Shown here in pieces: positions 42,639-54,520 of a stretch of DNA of 64,000 bases. The number at the start of each line of letters is the position of its first letter. Within the stretch, counting starts at the first letter, position 1. The stretch spans positions 186,001 through 250,000 of the forward strand of contig QRDG01001366.1 of assembly GCA_012064385.1 (NCBI GenBank). The letters run 5' to 3'. The notes beneath the pieces are model-generated. The model was not told the origin of the DNA, did no database searches, and was given only the letters and a program-made list of their open reading frames with translations. The translations under genes and the position numbers were made by a program. Source of the DNA: Puccinellia tenuiflora (lineage: Eukaryota > Streptophyta > Magnoliopsida > Poales > Poaceae).

Positions 42639-43085
42639 CTATCTAATGCATTTAAATGCAACAACAAATGCGATCAAAATCGCAACTAAGGTAACAATTG
42701 ATCCGACGGCATAATGATACCAAGCCTCATTTTTTATGGCATCTTTTCTAATGTTTCTAATCTTCTTACGCATTGCATCCATCTCGATCTTGTGATCATC
42801 GACGACATCGGCAACATACAGCTCCAATTTCATCTTCTCTTCTTCAATTTTTTTGATTTTTTCTTTCAAATCATCGTTTTCTCTTTCAACTAAATTTAAC
42901 CTCTCGACACGAGGGTCGGTCGGAATTTCAGGTTCATATATGTCCTAGATCAAAATATCTATGTCAAATGTTTGGTCGGCATAATTGTTAAAATAAAGAA
43001 ATTAAAAACATAGTTATAAAAGATAATATACCACATCCGAATCATAGACCGGACGAGGGCCGACGGGGACGGATATCAAAACCAT
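42639..43085 (-). CDS. CACTA small coiled-coil/transmembrane protein, 119 aa
   Basis: Two exons, 43085-43032 (18 codons, MVLISVPVGPRPVYDSDV) and 42944-42639 (101 codons plus stop), with GT and AG borders. A charged coiled-coil-like stretch occupies about residues 30-90. A single hydrophobic segment near the C-terminus (GSIVTLVAILIAFVVAF, about 96-117) ends in a short basic tail, like a tail-anchored protein. The second CACTA at 55760-56110 encodes the same layout, with the AWYHYAVGSIVTLVAILI block identical. It precedes TNPD by 178 nt on the same strand. Function unknown. The first exon is the less certain part. Confidence 0.72.
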
Positions 43086-43604
43086 GACACTATACATATA
43101 AAAAACAATTATACAAATAAGAAAAATTATACAGGTAACAATGTAAATCATATAAGTAAGAATAAGAAGCTCACGAAGGTGGTGTCGGCGACGGGGCGCC
43201 CGGCGCGGGCGATCGACAACAGTGAGGACAAGGACACGAATGGGACGGCACTAATTAAAAACAACAAATCATACTTTAATTTGAAATCAAATTGCATATA
43301 AAAAAATAAACTAGCAATAAGTCAACTAGCCTAGAATTTGAGCAATTCTAACTTAGGCATTTCATCAAACACCTAGCATGCAACACCAATGAAATGAGGA
43401 GCAAAAATAGCGATAGAGATGAATCCGAGCTCCGAGAGGATAAGGTTTCTAACCTATTAGAAGCCTTGGGTGGATGGGGCAAACTTAATGTGGACAAATG
43501 GTGGAAAAAAATATGGATCAAATGGAGCTTTGTGAGGAGCTTGAGAAGAAAAATGGTGATGAACTCGAGCTCCTCGGGCAGGAAGAAGGTGATATAGTGA
43601 GAAA

Positions 43605-43921
43605 ACACCTTTTGTCCCGGTTCGTATTACAAACCGGGACTAAAGGTAAGCCTTTTGTCCCGGTCTATAACACGAACCGGGACAAAAGGTTCCCGCGTCG
43701 GACCCCACCTCGGGGGCTGTCGGGTGCGGACCTTTTGTCCCGGTTCGTACCACGAACCGGGACAAAAGGGTCCCAAAGAACCGGGACGGATGCCTCCCGG
43801 TCCCCGCGCGTCCTCCGAGCCGCACGAACCGGGACGAAAGGATCCTTTAGTCCCGGTTCGTGCCGTGACCGGGACTAAAGCCTCCCAGTGTCCAAAACGG
43901 AAGGCTTGTTTTCTACTAGTG
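43605..43921. repeat. Right subterminal repeats and terminus of the CACTA element
   Basis: About ten copies of cttttgtcccggtt, gtcccggttcgt or their complements, then cgggactaaagcctcccagtg and the terminus ttttctactagtg. Confidence 0.92.
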
Positions 43922-46393
43922 ACCAGACAATATAGCATTCGACTGAGCATGGCTAAGCATAGCTAAGCATATATATACAACAATTATATCTGTAAACCAG
44001 GCCAACACATCAAACCTATGGTTCATAGGAGGGGAACATGTGATGGTTCAGGGGACCATGCATATCATAGGATACTCTATGTCTTTATCAAAAGTTGACA
44101 TTGGAATCGAATGCAATATTATGGTGGATAAAATACTTGTAAACAATAGGATGCTATATGCCAAGAAGGTTAGTTATCTCTTGCCTTGCTGATAGTGCTG
44201 GTCGCGCGGATCGTCGAGGTATTGTGGTGGAACCTCGACTCCGGAATCTACCGAAACACAAACAATAACAGGAAATGAAATAAATAACACGGATACAAAG
44301 GTGCAATGCACACTCATGATGACATGGTCAAATTATGCACTGAAATGGTCTTGGGCATGTCCCACAAGTTAAATGGAACCCCTAAAATAATCATTGCAAT
44401 TAACGGGTTATATCTCCATATTTTACTTAGTGAACTAAGCATTTATCCAAAATGTCCAGTACTAAAATATGAGTTCTACATGCATGAGAATGACATTATT
44501 AGATAGGTATGGTTCTCCTGTTCATTTTGGTACTTCGTTTCCAATTTTCGATCAACGATGAAGAAATGGTGAATTAAACGGTTATTCAATTTAAATCATT
44601 TTAACCAATTCAAAAGGACATCAAAGGAAAGGTTGTTTTCATGAAGTGAACTTAACATAGCTAAACAACCCTTGAGTTTCTGATCATTTTGGTATATCAT
44701 TTACAATTTTTGGATCAATATTTATCAAGTTATGAATTTCCCAAAATGTGATTTAAATCTGCCATTTTAAATAATTATTATAAACAGCACACAATTTAAT
44801 TCTACAACTCTCTAAATGGCATAAACTTATAGTTCATTAAATGCTGAACAAATTGATACCTCATTCATAATTTTTTGGATAATTATTCCCCAAGTTATGA
44901 ATTTACTAAACAATGATTTAATTCTGCCATTTTAGTATCTATTAATTAAAGGCAATTTAATAATTTTAGCTGACCATAGAAATGACACTAACAGATAGAT
45001 ATGATTTTTCTGAGCATTTTGACATATTGTTTGCATTTTTCTGATTTGTGGTTCAAAAGATATTGAATTTCAAAGTTCATATGATTTTCTGTCTTTTTAT
45101 TAAATTCAGAAAAACGGGCCGAACTGTTTTTCACTGGGCAGTGGGCTAGCCACAGCCACTGACGGCCCAGGCACATGGACACGCTGGCGTCCACGTGGGC
45201 GAGGTGGCCCACGGTCAGGCTTGACCGTGGCGTGTGCCAGGACCGGCGCGAGCGCGGCGGTGACCGGCGGCACGGCCGTGCACCGATCTGTCGTGCGCGT
45301 GCACGCGGGAGCCCGAGAGGGGGCGCATTACGCTCGGCATGATGTGGGGAATCTAGTGGTGGCGCAAAGGACCCTATGGTCGCCGGGGTGTGCTCCGGCG
45401 GCGGTGATGGCTCGGCCTACGACACTAGGGTGAACCAGAGGGAGAGAGAGAGGAAGAAAAGGTCCAGGAGGACCAGCGTCTCACCCTCGATGCGTGAGTG
45501 TGCCCGGTGGTGAAGGGGGAGGCCGGTACCGGCGGCAATCGTGCACGGCAGCCGGCGGACGGAGAGGAAGAAGACGAGGACGATGTCGACGATTCCCAGG
45601 CTCCCGGCTCGATTCCGTCGGCGTGGAGGTAGAAGAGGTCACGTCGGAGCTCCTGGTGCCTTCGGCTTGTCCTGAGGTGGTCGGGATCGACGGCGATGAG
45701 GCGGCGGCTCCAGCTAGGTCACGGCCATGGCGGTTGCTAGGGTTAGGGTTTCCGGGTGCGGGGAAAATGAGGGGGAGAGAGAGGAGCTAGGGCAGCGGTG
45801 GCCCTCTTATCCACCAGGGCCTGGAGGCAGCGAGAGGGTGCGACGGGGACGAGCGAGATGCGCCCGGTCGCTACAGCGATGGCGCTACAGCGCGAAGGAG
45901 ACGATGCCGTTTTGCAGAAAGCCCCCTGTCTCCATTTTCCTTTTTCTGTTTTTCTGTTTTCAAAATTCCAGCAGCTCAAAGCATTTAAAAGGGGCACTTA
46001 GACAATCTCAAAAATTCTGGAAAAATTCACCTAGCTTGTATATTATCTTAAGAAGCTGCTATAAAAATTTCAGCCCATTTGGAAAACCTTTTATGTGTAA
46101 ATTATTTTAGAAATGCTCATAGGCATTTGGGGTCCCTTTTTAATTTATATAAGTTTGATAAATGAATTTCCCCTGCAACTTTCATATTTGAATTTGTGGA
46201 AACTTCCTGGACAAATATGATAGTTCAAATTGAAGTTTGTTTACCCAACAACATTCACCATCATTGATTTATCAATTGTTGCATTAACATTATTTCATGT
46301 TGAGCAATTTAAATATGGATGCCATGATGCAATATGAAAAGAAAAAGTGAAAAATTTATTCATATTTTCAGGTTCCAAACTGGGGCTGTTACA

Positions 46394-47139
46394 CACTTGC
46401 AGGCTGCAGCACCTTCCTTCCATTTCAGTTCAAGCGAGACGTCCTTCCGTTGTTGCGCCGTGTGAGGCATACTCGCTACCACCTAAGATCGAATGGGTGT
46501 CGGACGTAATTCGTCGTACGTATAGCACTGCTCTTTCCCTTTTATTTTTGGCCGAGAAAAAGACAGCCGAAGGCATTTTATGTTTTGTATTTAGTATCTG
46601 ATACTCCTATTTATTAACAAAAAACAACAAATGGTATAAAATATAACTCGAGGTAGTATAAAATAAAAACACACCAAAAATCATCATGCAGTCTTTGTCA
46701 TTCGATTGTTACAGTCGGCAACAGCCGAAGCTTAAAGTATGCACTAAACAAGTAGAAAAAGATCTGAACATTTGCAAAAGCTCTCGCCAACCAAATCTTT
46801 AAGGACCGCAATCCTGGAGAAGCAGGTTAGTGTTTGCCAAAAAGTGGCCTAGTTAACTTGAAAATCAGAGTTCCGTTATTCGGAGTTGTTTCTAGATAAT
46901 TTTCTAATGAATCCATAAACATATCGTTTGCTCAATTTGGAAGAGCCTAGCTTGAGTTATAAATTCATTAGTAACAGGGCAGCAAAGAGTTGCTTCCCCG
47001 AGAATGCCATTCAGAGAGCGTGTGTGCTATAGGTGCGATGATTTTGTGTAATGCTTGAGGCTTGTATGTTCCTTGTATTGCGATGTATGATATGTATTGA
47101 GGCTCGTGTGTACCTGGTTGTCTACAGGCATTGAGGTCT
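46394..47139. other. Right flank of the solo LTR, no recognised gene
   Basis: Starts with the CACTT duplication and about 15 bp that continue the PPR pseudogene frame on the minus strand. Beyond that no homology was recognised; an 84-codon plus-strand frame at 46347-46601 begins inside the LTR and is not supported. Confidence 0.45.
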
Positions 47140-48009
47140 CGCTCCATCCAGCCACTTCGTCAACGGAAAAGGCAAGTGCATAACGGAATGATACTTTGCA
47201 AGATTCTCCTACTCAACTTTTATTTTCTAGCACTTGTTAATTAGGAAAGTGGCTGGATATTGTTTATCTGTGGAGACAAAGTGATATGGCAAAGGGTAAG
47301 TGACGCTTGCATGTGTTGCATAGCATTTTACAGAAAGTGCATAGTGTTGTGACCTACTGAGGTAGTCACCTTGAGACCGTCAATGATGGGTTGCGACCCA
47401 CATTGCAGGCAATCTCCACAAGTTGGAGTGAGTGGATGTCGATGGGCGTCCACTCAAGCGATACCGATATTCGCAAAGAAAAGTGAAAGCAAAGAGCATG
47501 CAGGCATACAGGGTCATCGTTACTTTATGACGAGTGTTAAAGGATAATCGTTTGTGTATTGTTTTATGCAATGCTTATTATTTCGTTATGTACTTGTTGA
47601 GTACTTTGTACTCATCCTTGTGGTTTCTATGTTTTTAAGTAACTTTGCGGACGGCGTGCATGTGCTTGGGAGTAGAACTTGTTCCGTTCACTTCATGTTT
47701 CAATCATTTAGAATAATCTATGAAGTTCATGTCTCTAGTCTATGTGGTAGATTCTTGTGTAGTTTGCTGTATGCTCATGTAGAGCCTTCAGTGCTCGTTT
47801 GTCGAGTTCTTGGGTTGAGAATGTTACTTTGAGGCCATTGGTTTGATTATCATCTTTGTGATTCATGCTTTGATAATTTTATTCAACTTCCTACCGTGGA
47901 TGTCCTCCGATAGAGGGAAACTCTACCGGATTTCGTCTACAGGCTTGTACCCTTTCGCTTGTGTTGTAGTCGTGGTAACATTCCATCTTTTAGAAAGGTT
48001 GGGTGTTAC
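47140..48009 (+). mobile_element. 3' part of a Gypsy-type LTR with remnant of its primer site
   Basis: gttgagtactttgtactcatcc resembles the R region of the other LTRs here. The segment ends gggtgttaca, followed directly by tcagagcc, which looks like a primer-binding site that lost its first bases. The left border is estimated. No coding internal domain follows. Confidence 0.5.
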
Positions 48010-48119
48010 ATCAGAGCCTGGCTTCAGGTCTCTGGCATAGAAATGATGTACTTAGGTACCTTTGGAAAATAAAATCTTACCATCTTGCTTAACAACTTAA
48101 TATTTTGAATTTTCCCTTT

Positions 48120-48440
48120 TAGCTTAACTAGCAAACATGCCCGTGCGTTTCAAACGGGAGATAAAAAAAACTACATTATGAAGGCGCACAACATATGTTC
48201 TCAATAGTTCGACCAACCAAGCTTCAACCTTAGTCGCGCATCCAATTCCTTCTCCACTCGCCGATTTAGCCAGACAGCTGGTACATGAGCACCAAAAGAG
48301 CCATACACCGCCATTGCTACCTAACCCCACTCCGCAAAAGCCACCACCTTTCTCAGGGTCGAGAGTAGAGGAAGAGGGAAGAATCATTGGGGGAGGATTA
48401 TGGATGTAGATATTTTGCATCCGCTTCAATCATCCGCTCC
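48120..48440. other. Unclassified repeat fragment
   Basis: Begins taactagcaaacatgcccgt, matching the start of the fragment at 14073. No ORF of note and no matching second terminus found. Confidence 0.35.
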
Positions 48441-48495
48441 AACATCACTTGATTAGTTCAAACTTCTAACAAATTTTGCAAACTGAAATCCCGAC

Positions 48496-48559
48496 ATTAT
48501 ATGTTTCTCAACGAAGAAACCAGGCAGCGTTATATGTTTCTCAACTAAGAAACCAGGCA
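48496..48559. repeat. Two-copy 34-bp tandem repeat
   Basis: ttatatgtttctcaac(g/t)aagaaaccaggca occurs twice in a row. Confidence 0.9.
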
Positions 48560-48625
48560 TTTTAAATGGTGAGAGAGATGTGATGATCGATTAAATGCCC
48601 CATGCTACTTGTGCCTTGACCAAAC

Positions 48626-50146
48626 TGTAATACGCCAGCTTCTAACAACCTACGAAGGGTAGAAGTATGATTTTGTGCATCTGCATGCATGCATCTAAAA
48701 ATCCGAATAATTTTTTCGCAAAATAAAACCCTGGAGGGATTGGAGATCATTCAACTTCATGAGTAGAGTTTAGCTCATCTGAGGTGAATGTGATAAGTTT
48801 TGGCATGACCTGCAGACATTTTTAAATGGTTGCGGGAAATCAGATCCAAATTGGAAAACCTTGTCTTTTCTTTGCCTTAACCTCAAAAGCTAATACAAAT
48901 GCTTAAGTAATTCTATTTTACTTCAAACTTGATCTTCTTTTTTGATCTTAGCTTCTTATCTTCAAATCTTCTCAAATTCATTATCTGCAAGACAAAACCT
49001 GTAAGTCAGAAACCTCAGGTGAGATTCAAAGGCTTTGTGTGTTATATAGAAGTAGTTTGGTAACAAGATCAGCTACCTTGTTAACAGATTTCTTTTGTAT
49101 ACCTAAAAGCAATTGAATGTCAAATAAATTAAATAAGGTTCAAAACAAAGTTCCTTGTGATCAAAATGTTTGCCCTCACCATAAGGGTGAGGCAACTTAA
49201 TTATGGATCTTAACTAATGGATATTAGGAGTTTGCCCTAACATCCAAATGTTGACTAGAGGGATCATCTTTACTTCAAAGGCGACAAGGGATTAGATCAC
49301 CCGGTTGTGCAACAAAGTCTTGATCTCTTATGGGTAAAGTAATGCACCTCTGCAGAGTGTAAAAAAATGTAACATGTTACTCCCTGTTCCGGGAAGGAGC
49401 TGCGAACGCTGCAGGAAAGGAACTCCATGAAAGTTCTAGCCCTGTGAAGGATGACGGGCATAGTCTTCAGAAATAAAAGCAACCTCTTGAAGAAATGTTT
49501 ACAAAAACCTTGCATTAAGCTTAAGGCTCCCTGGAGTCTAAAGCTGTAGCTAGTGCATCCAACTTCCCACCGTACATAATGGACTTGCTGGGTAACGCTG
49601 GTTACTCACCCTTGCCTTTTGACCCCCTGCTTAGAATTGTAGAGCCATCAAAGGAGTTGACGGTGGGTCATCACGATATCGAGATCTTCAACAAGGAGTC
49701 AACCGCTACTTCACCAACCGAAGCACAACGACAACTATGGCCACTAAGGAGCAATGTCAACGATGTTGAGGAGATCACTCTGCCAACGGAGGCGACCACG
49801 TTAGTGGAAAGGATAAGTACAAGAGGGAATAGAGTCACTCCAGATAGAGTAGATTAAGGTGGTGACAATAGCAGTAGTGGATTAGGAGTTAGAGCTAGAG
49901 TTAATCTCCAGCTTAGTGCTACGAACTGGCTCTTTTCTGGATTTCATTTGCACGAGGCTATCCTCTATGTATCGAGGAGGTTCTCGAGATTTTGTATTGA
50001 ATATTGTTGTAATCCTATAGTATTACCTTGGACCTGCTATGTTTCTGTTGTACCACTCTGAGGGATGTAATATTCACGGATAGGTCCTTCTGTGAGTATT
50101 ATGTCAACGACTTGCACACTACACCATGCAGTGGTGTGTTGGGTCA
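48626..50146 (+). mobile_element. 5' LTR of the non-autonomous element
   Basis: Runs to gggtca just before the primer site. After about 49290 it has no similarity to the 3' LTR, so one copy was rearranged. A 92-codon open frame at 49579-49857 is unsupported. Confidence 0.7.
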
Positions 50147-50153
50147 CCGCTGC

Positions 50154-50165
50154 TGGTATCAGAGC
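50154..50165 (+). other. Primer-binding site, tRNA-Met type
   Basis: TGGTATCAGAGC, seven bases after the proposed LTR end. Confidence 0.88.
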
Positions 50166-52746
50166 AAAGCGACCTTAGGTTTGAAACCTTTTAGGAGACT
50201 TGTAGGTTGGTAAAGACTATAGGAAGTTATTTTATGTAAACTACATCTTTCTATGACTTATGACGGTTATTCACCTGAGAATAGTAACGTCATACCTATA
50301 TAGAGTATTCTTATTTAGTCTTCTATTGGTAAAATACTTATCCATCTTGTTCTTTCTAAAACCTGGTATACCAGATGAGAGAATATTCTATGTAATAGTG
50401 GCTATTATATTCAAGTCAGTGATATCTATGTGGTATCATTGAGGATGTCATCCTATGAAGTAGAACCCTATTGGGAGTTGATGATGGAAGGATAAGAGAA
50501 GAGAAGAATAATGGTAAGTTTGATATACTAAGCCATGTAAGTGATGGTAAGTATACCACTTCCATATGGTTCATGATCGAAGAGGATGTTGGATAATAAG
50601 ATACCATTTCAAGGAGGATATGGAGTAGTGCACTTGCCACAAGTAAAGTATTATGGTATTCTTGTATATCAATAGTACCTACACGAGTGGACGTGAGGTT
50701 ACACTTGAAGATATGAAGAAGTATGGAAGTACGTCAAGTCATGAAGACGAAGTTCAAGTCCAAGAAGACTTAGTTCCTTTTGAACTAATATGGAGATAGG
50801 TATAAGTAGACACTAGGTCAGAGTTACTCAAATTGCGAATGGTCAATTCGGGTAAATACTCTCAAAAGTCACGCTTTGAGTGAAGGGTAAACCTGTCCCT
50901 TAAGCCAGTGAGGCAAGAGTTGTTATATGAAATAGGTCTATAATGTATTATATACCTAACTTGTAATGTATAGCATCTGAGCCTTGGTACTTGAGATGTT
51001 TATACTCAAAGTACTGCGTACTTTATGGGCTAATGGTGCATGAGTGATATATAATTACATTTGGGTTTTATTGGTTCTTATTGGATTTTTGATTGACTAG
51101 ATCTGAGCATGAAGTTTGAACTTGATGTGCAAATGCATGTTGCAACATTTCGTTCCTTCTTGATGTTACTGGTCTAGAGGGTACATAGGTTAGTATGAGA
51201 GCGTTCCGAGTGATTAGAATTGTTGCAGCCATGGAAGCTCGCAAAGAGAAGGGAGTCTAAAAGAAGACAAAGATCTATCAAAGATGTTGCAAGGAAAGCT
51301 AAATTAGGAGATATATCCGAGAAGGAAGGTTGTGAAGTTTTTACTTATCAAGTCACGACGTCATTCCATAGTTGATAAACACAATGACGGAGGTCATGGA
51401 ATGACAGAGAAAAAAGGGAAATTTAAAGACATTGAAAGAAGAAGCAATAAAATGCAGATACATGTTAACGAGATTGTTCTAACTTGGTGGAAGAGATTGT
51501 TGTAGGAGCAAAGAAGAGATATTGATACTACTGGGAACAAGCTTGAGAAGAAGTTTATCAATATTTATGTGTCCAAGAGTACTATAAGGTTGAAGATAAA
51601 GGAGGATGAAGACCGGAAGAACATGGATATTTCCAGTTTTGCAAGATGAAATAGGGAGTTGATCGTCTATTGTAGACATCATCAATGATGGAAGAAGCAA
51701 AACTAATTGTCAAACACGGAGATCATTGTTTCGAAGAACATTAGAATCATAGAAGAAGAGTCTAGTGTGTCGTGGATTGATGATAAGCCAAGAAAGTTGA
51801 CCAATTGGGAAGAGAGTATCTGATACTGGTGAAGCCAAAGTACTAAAGTTAGAACTTTTATCCAGAGCCACTATTAAGAAGAATGTTATCAACAAGATTG
51901 AAGTCTTAGATTCCTCTCCTCAAAAGGTAGATATATCTTGTATTCTTCGAATTTTTTTTGAAAACCTAGTAATCGTATCTCTTTATCGGAAGACGACACT
52001 GGGATTCGCAATATTTTGGATATATACCTATGTTCTTCGTAAGACCATTAGGTAGGTATACTAAGATTCGAGCAAAAAGGTGAGTTACGAAGCTCGACTA
52101 AATAGAGTTGACTGAATAAAGTTCGATGGATTGGAGCTGACGGAATGAAGTTTGTCAAACCGGACCCAGAACCGAGGAAGACTCAGAAAACTTCAAGGAG
52201 AAAAGGGGAATTATATATGTTGATTAGTACTTGACGGAGAAGACATGTCGTTAGAGGGGAATACGATGATGAAGACAAGATCGAAGTAGTACCAAGTCTT
52301 GATGGATGATGTTCTATAAAGCTAGAAGGAACAGATAACCCAGGGGTTCTGAAACAAAAGCCAATAATTTACCATCTGAAATAAAGTCTTGCTAGTCTTG
52401 GGATTATAGGGAAGTGAACCAACAAACATATCGGATGGTCGTATAAGGATGGAGATGAAGATCTTCGACAGAGGGCTATAAAGCCATGGAAATGCAAGGA
52501 GTCAGAATTAGATGATTCAAGAAACATGGAGGAGTAATAGAATCACTAGAATTTAACAAATATTAGATGAAAGTTGACAGATGTATAGTATGGATCAAGG
52601 GAAGATGCAGAAAAGTATGTGGGACAAAGGATCACCAATATCTATGTCCACATCAGAATGGAATTTGAGTGATTCAATATCAGCAAAAATGCTTTCCACT
52701 TATCTCTACGTGAGAGGAGCCGAAACTTCGGGACGAAGTTTTTGTT
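50166..52746 (+). other. Internal domain without coding capacity
   Basis: AT- and purine-rich, stop codons in all frames, no zinc knuckle, YxDD or integrase motif found. It may be a heavily decayed pol region or unrelated filler; replication would need proteins from another element. Confidence 0.6.
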
Positions 52747-52759
52747 AAGGGGGGAAGAC
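52747..52759 (+). other. Polypurine tract of the non-autonomous element
   Basis: aaggggggaagac directly before TGTAATACCCC. Confidence 0.85.
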
Positions 52760-54520
52760 TGTAATACCCCAGCTTCTAACAACCTACAAAGGGTAGAAGT
52801 ATGATTTTGTGCATCTGCATGCATGCATCTAAAAATCCGAATAATTTTTTCGCAAAATAAAACCCTGGAGGGATTGGAGATCATTCAACTTCATGAGTAG
52901 AGTTTAGCTCATCTGAGGTGAATGTGATAAGTTTTGGCATGACCTCCAGACATTTTTAAACGGTTGCGGGAAATCAGATCCAAATTGGAAAACCTTGTCT
53001 TTTCTTTGCCTTAACCTCAAAAGCTAATACAAATGCTTAAGTAATTCTATTTTACTTCAAACTTGATCTTCTTTTTTGATCTTAGCTTCTTATCTTCAAA
53101 TCTTCCCAAATTCATTACCTGCAAGACAAAACCTGTAAGTCAGAAACCTCAGGTGAGATTCAAAGGCTTTGTGTGTTATATAGAAGTAGTTTGGTAACAA
53201 GATCAGCTACCTTGTTATCAGATTTCTTTTGTATACCTAAAAGCAATTGAATGTCAAATAAATTAAATAAGGTTCAAAACAAAGTTCCTTGTGATCAAAA
53301 TGTTTGCCCTCACCATAAGGGTGAGGCAACTTAATTATGGATCTTAACTAATGGATATTAGGAGTTTGCCCTAACATCCAAATGTTGACTAGAGGGATCA
53401 TCTTTACTTCAAAGGCGACAAGGGATTATGGATCAGACTTGGATCAGCTATAACATTTGGAGTCAATCAGTCAACAAGGATGAGGAGCAGCATTTGATCA
53501 ATACAAGAAGAAGGGACAAGAGGCACACTGAATCTGTTTACCAAGAAGGAAAAGTATCAACCTCTTCATCCAATCAAGTTCCTATCTAAGAAAGCCACAT
53601 AAAAATATTTCTCTAATGGAATAAAATCTCAAGGGAGAAGATAACCCAATGATAAAGACCACAAATTTGAATCTTGCAAAGATACTTGAGCATCCCAACC
53701 TTGTAATAAAATGATTAATAGTTGATCATGTTCATGGCAAGTATGCTTTTGAACACTAGATCTTGGGTGCATCTTAAATAAATGGAGAATACATTTAAAT
53801 GACTAAAACATATCTCTATTTTTAAATGGGACTAAGATGTTTCAATAATTCATAATAAAAATACGTGGAGCTTCTCTATAATATAAGGAGCATCCATGAA
53901 TTTTTCCATGATTTTTGGACTTATCTTAAAGCCCTAAATAAATAGGTGAAGTTTCTGTTTTAAAGAATTTTTGTATTTACAGAAAAGCTCAGGGGGTTTT
54001 TCAGAAAAATCCTTTTCTTTCTTTTCCTTCTCCGGACAGAAGGACGACAGCGACGTCGACGCTGCCACCTCCTGCTTGCCGACGCGCCGGGGAGGATAAG
54101 AGCTAGGAGGAGACGTCCGCATCTCGCCCTCGCCCATTCTCTCTTCCTCACTCTCTCTCTTTCTTCCTCTCTCTCTGGCAGCAGCGCCCGAAACCCTAAC
54201 CCTAACATCCACTGCCGCCGTCGTGCCCCTCAAATCGCCGGCAAACGGTGGAGCTCCGCGGTCGGAGACCTTGTCCATCGTCTTCGCCTCGTCGCCCTCG
54301 ACCTCTAGGTGGAAGCTGCACTTGCTGGGATGGTCCGTAGACGGAGAACGCCGGTGACGCCACGGACGCCACCGCCGCGGACGACCAAGCTTCCGTCGCC
54401 GTCGAGCCTCCTCCGGCCATCCAACCTTGTCCAACAATCTCGGGGTGAGCTCCTTTTCCTTTTGCCCCACTCCGTTGCGTTAATTGCATCCCAGTTCGTC
54501 GGATCGCCGTCGGCCGTAGT
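52760..54520 (+). mobile_element. 3' LTR, truncated
   Basis: The first ~670 bp match the 5' LTR. The rest is LTR-like, with a GC-rich segment from about 54030, and ends at the CACTA junction. Confidence 0.75.

Larger units (their letters stand above)
31392..43921 (-). mobile_element. CACTA (En/Spm) DNA transposon, 12.5 kb
   Basis: The left terminus CACTGGTGGAAAACGGGGC and right terminus (reverse complement) CACTAGTAGAAAACAAGCC form CACTA-type inverted repeats. A 3-bp target duplication ACC lies at 31389-31391 and 43922-43924. Subterminal CTTTAGTCCCGGTT repeats in both orientations lie at each end. Four minus-strand ORFs lie inside. The host LTR resumes exactly across the insertion. Confidence 0.96.
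29980..46393 (-). mobile_element. Solo Gypsy LTR, minus orientation, split by a CACTA element
   Basis: The minus strand starts TGTAACAGCCCCAG at 46393 and ends GGGGCGCTACA at 29980. Without the CACTA insertion it is about 3.9 kb. Blocks match the LTR of the complete Gypsy element, e.g. the cgtactcgcaagtttagtag region near 30510. TSD CACTT flanks it and no internal domain remains, as expected after LTR-LTR recombination. Confidence 0.88.
48626..54520 (+). mobile_element. Non-autonomous LTR retrotransposon, right end truncated
   Basis: TGTAATAC(G/C)CCAGCTTCTAAC begins both LTR copies (48626, 52760). A tRNA-Met primer site and a polypurine tract are present, but the 2.6-kb interior has no gag or pol. 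The 3' LTR stops at 54520, where a CACTA fragment begins. The LTRs match closely (about 7 differences in 660 bp) and then diverge completely. Confidence 0.85.

Noticed and set aside
49579..49857. 92-codon plus-strand ORF
   Set aside because: Within the 5' LTR of a non-autonomous element and not present in the 3' LTR; no domain.
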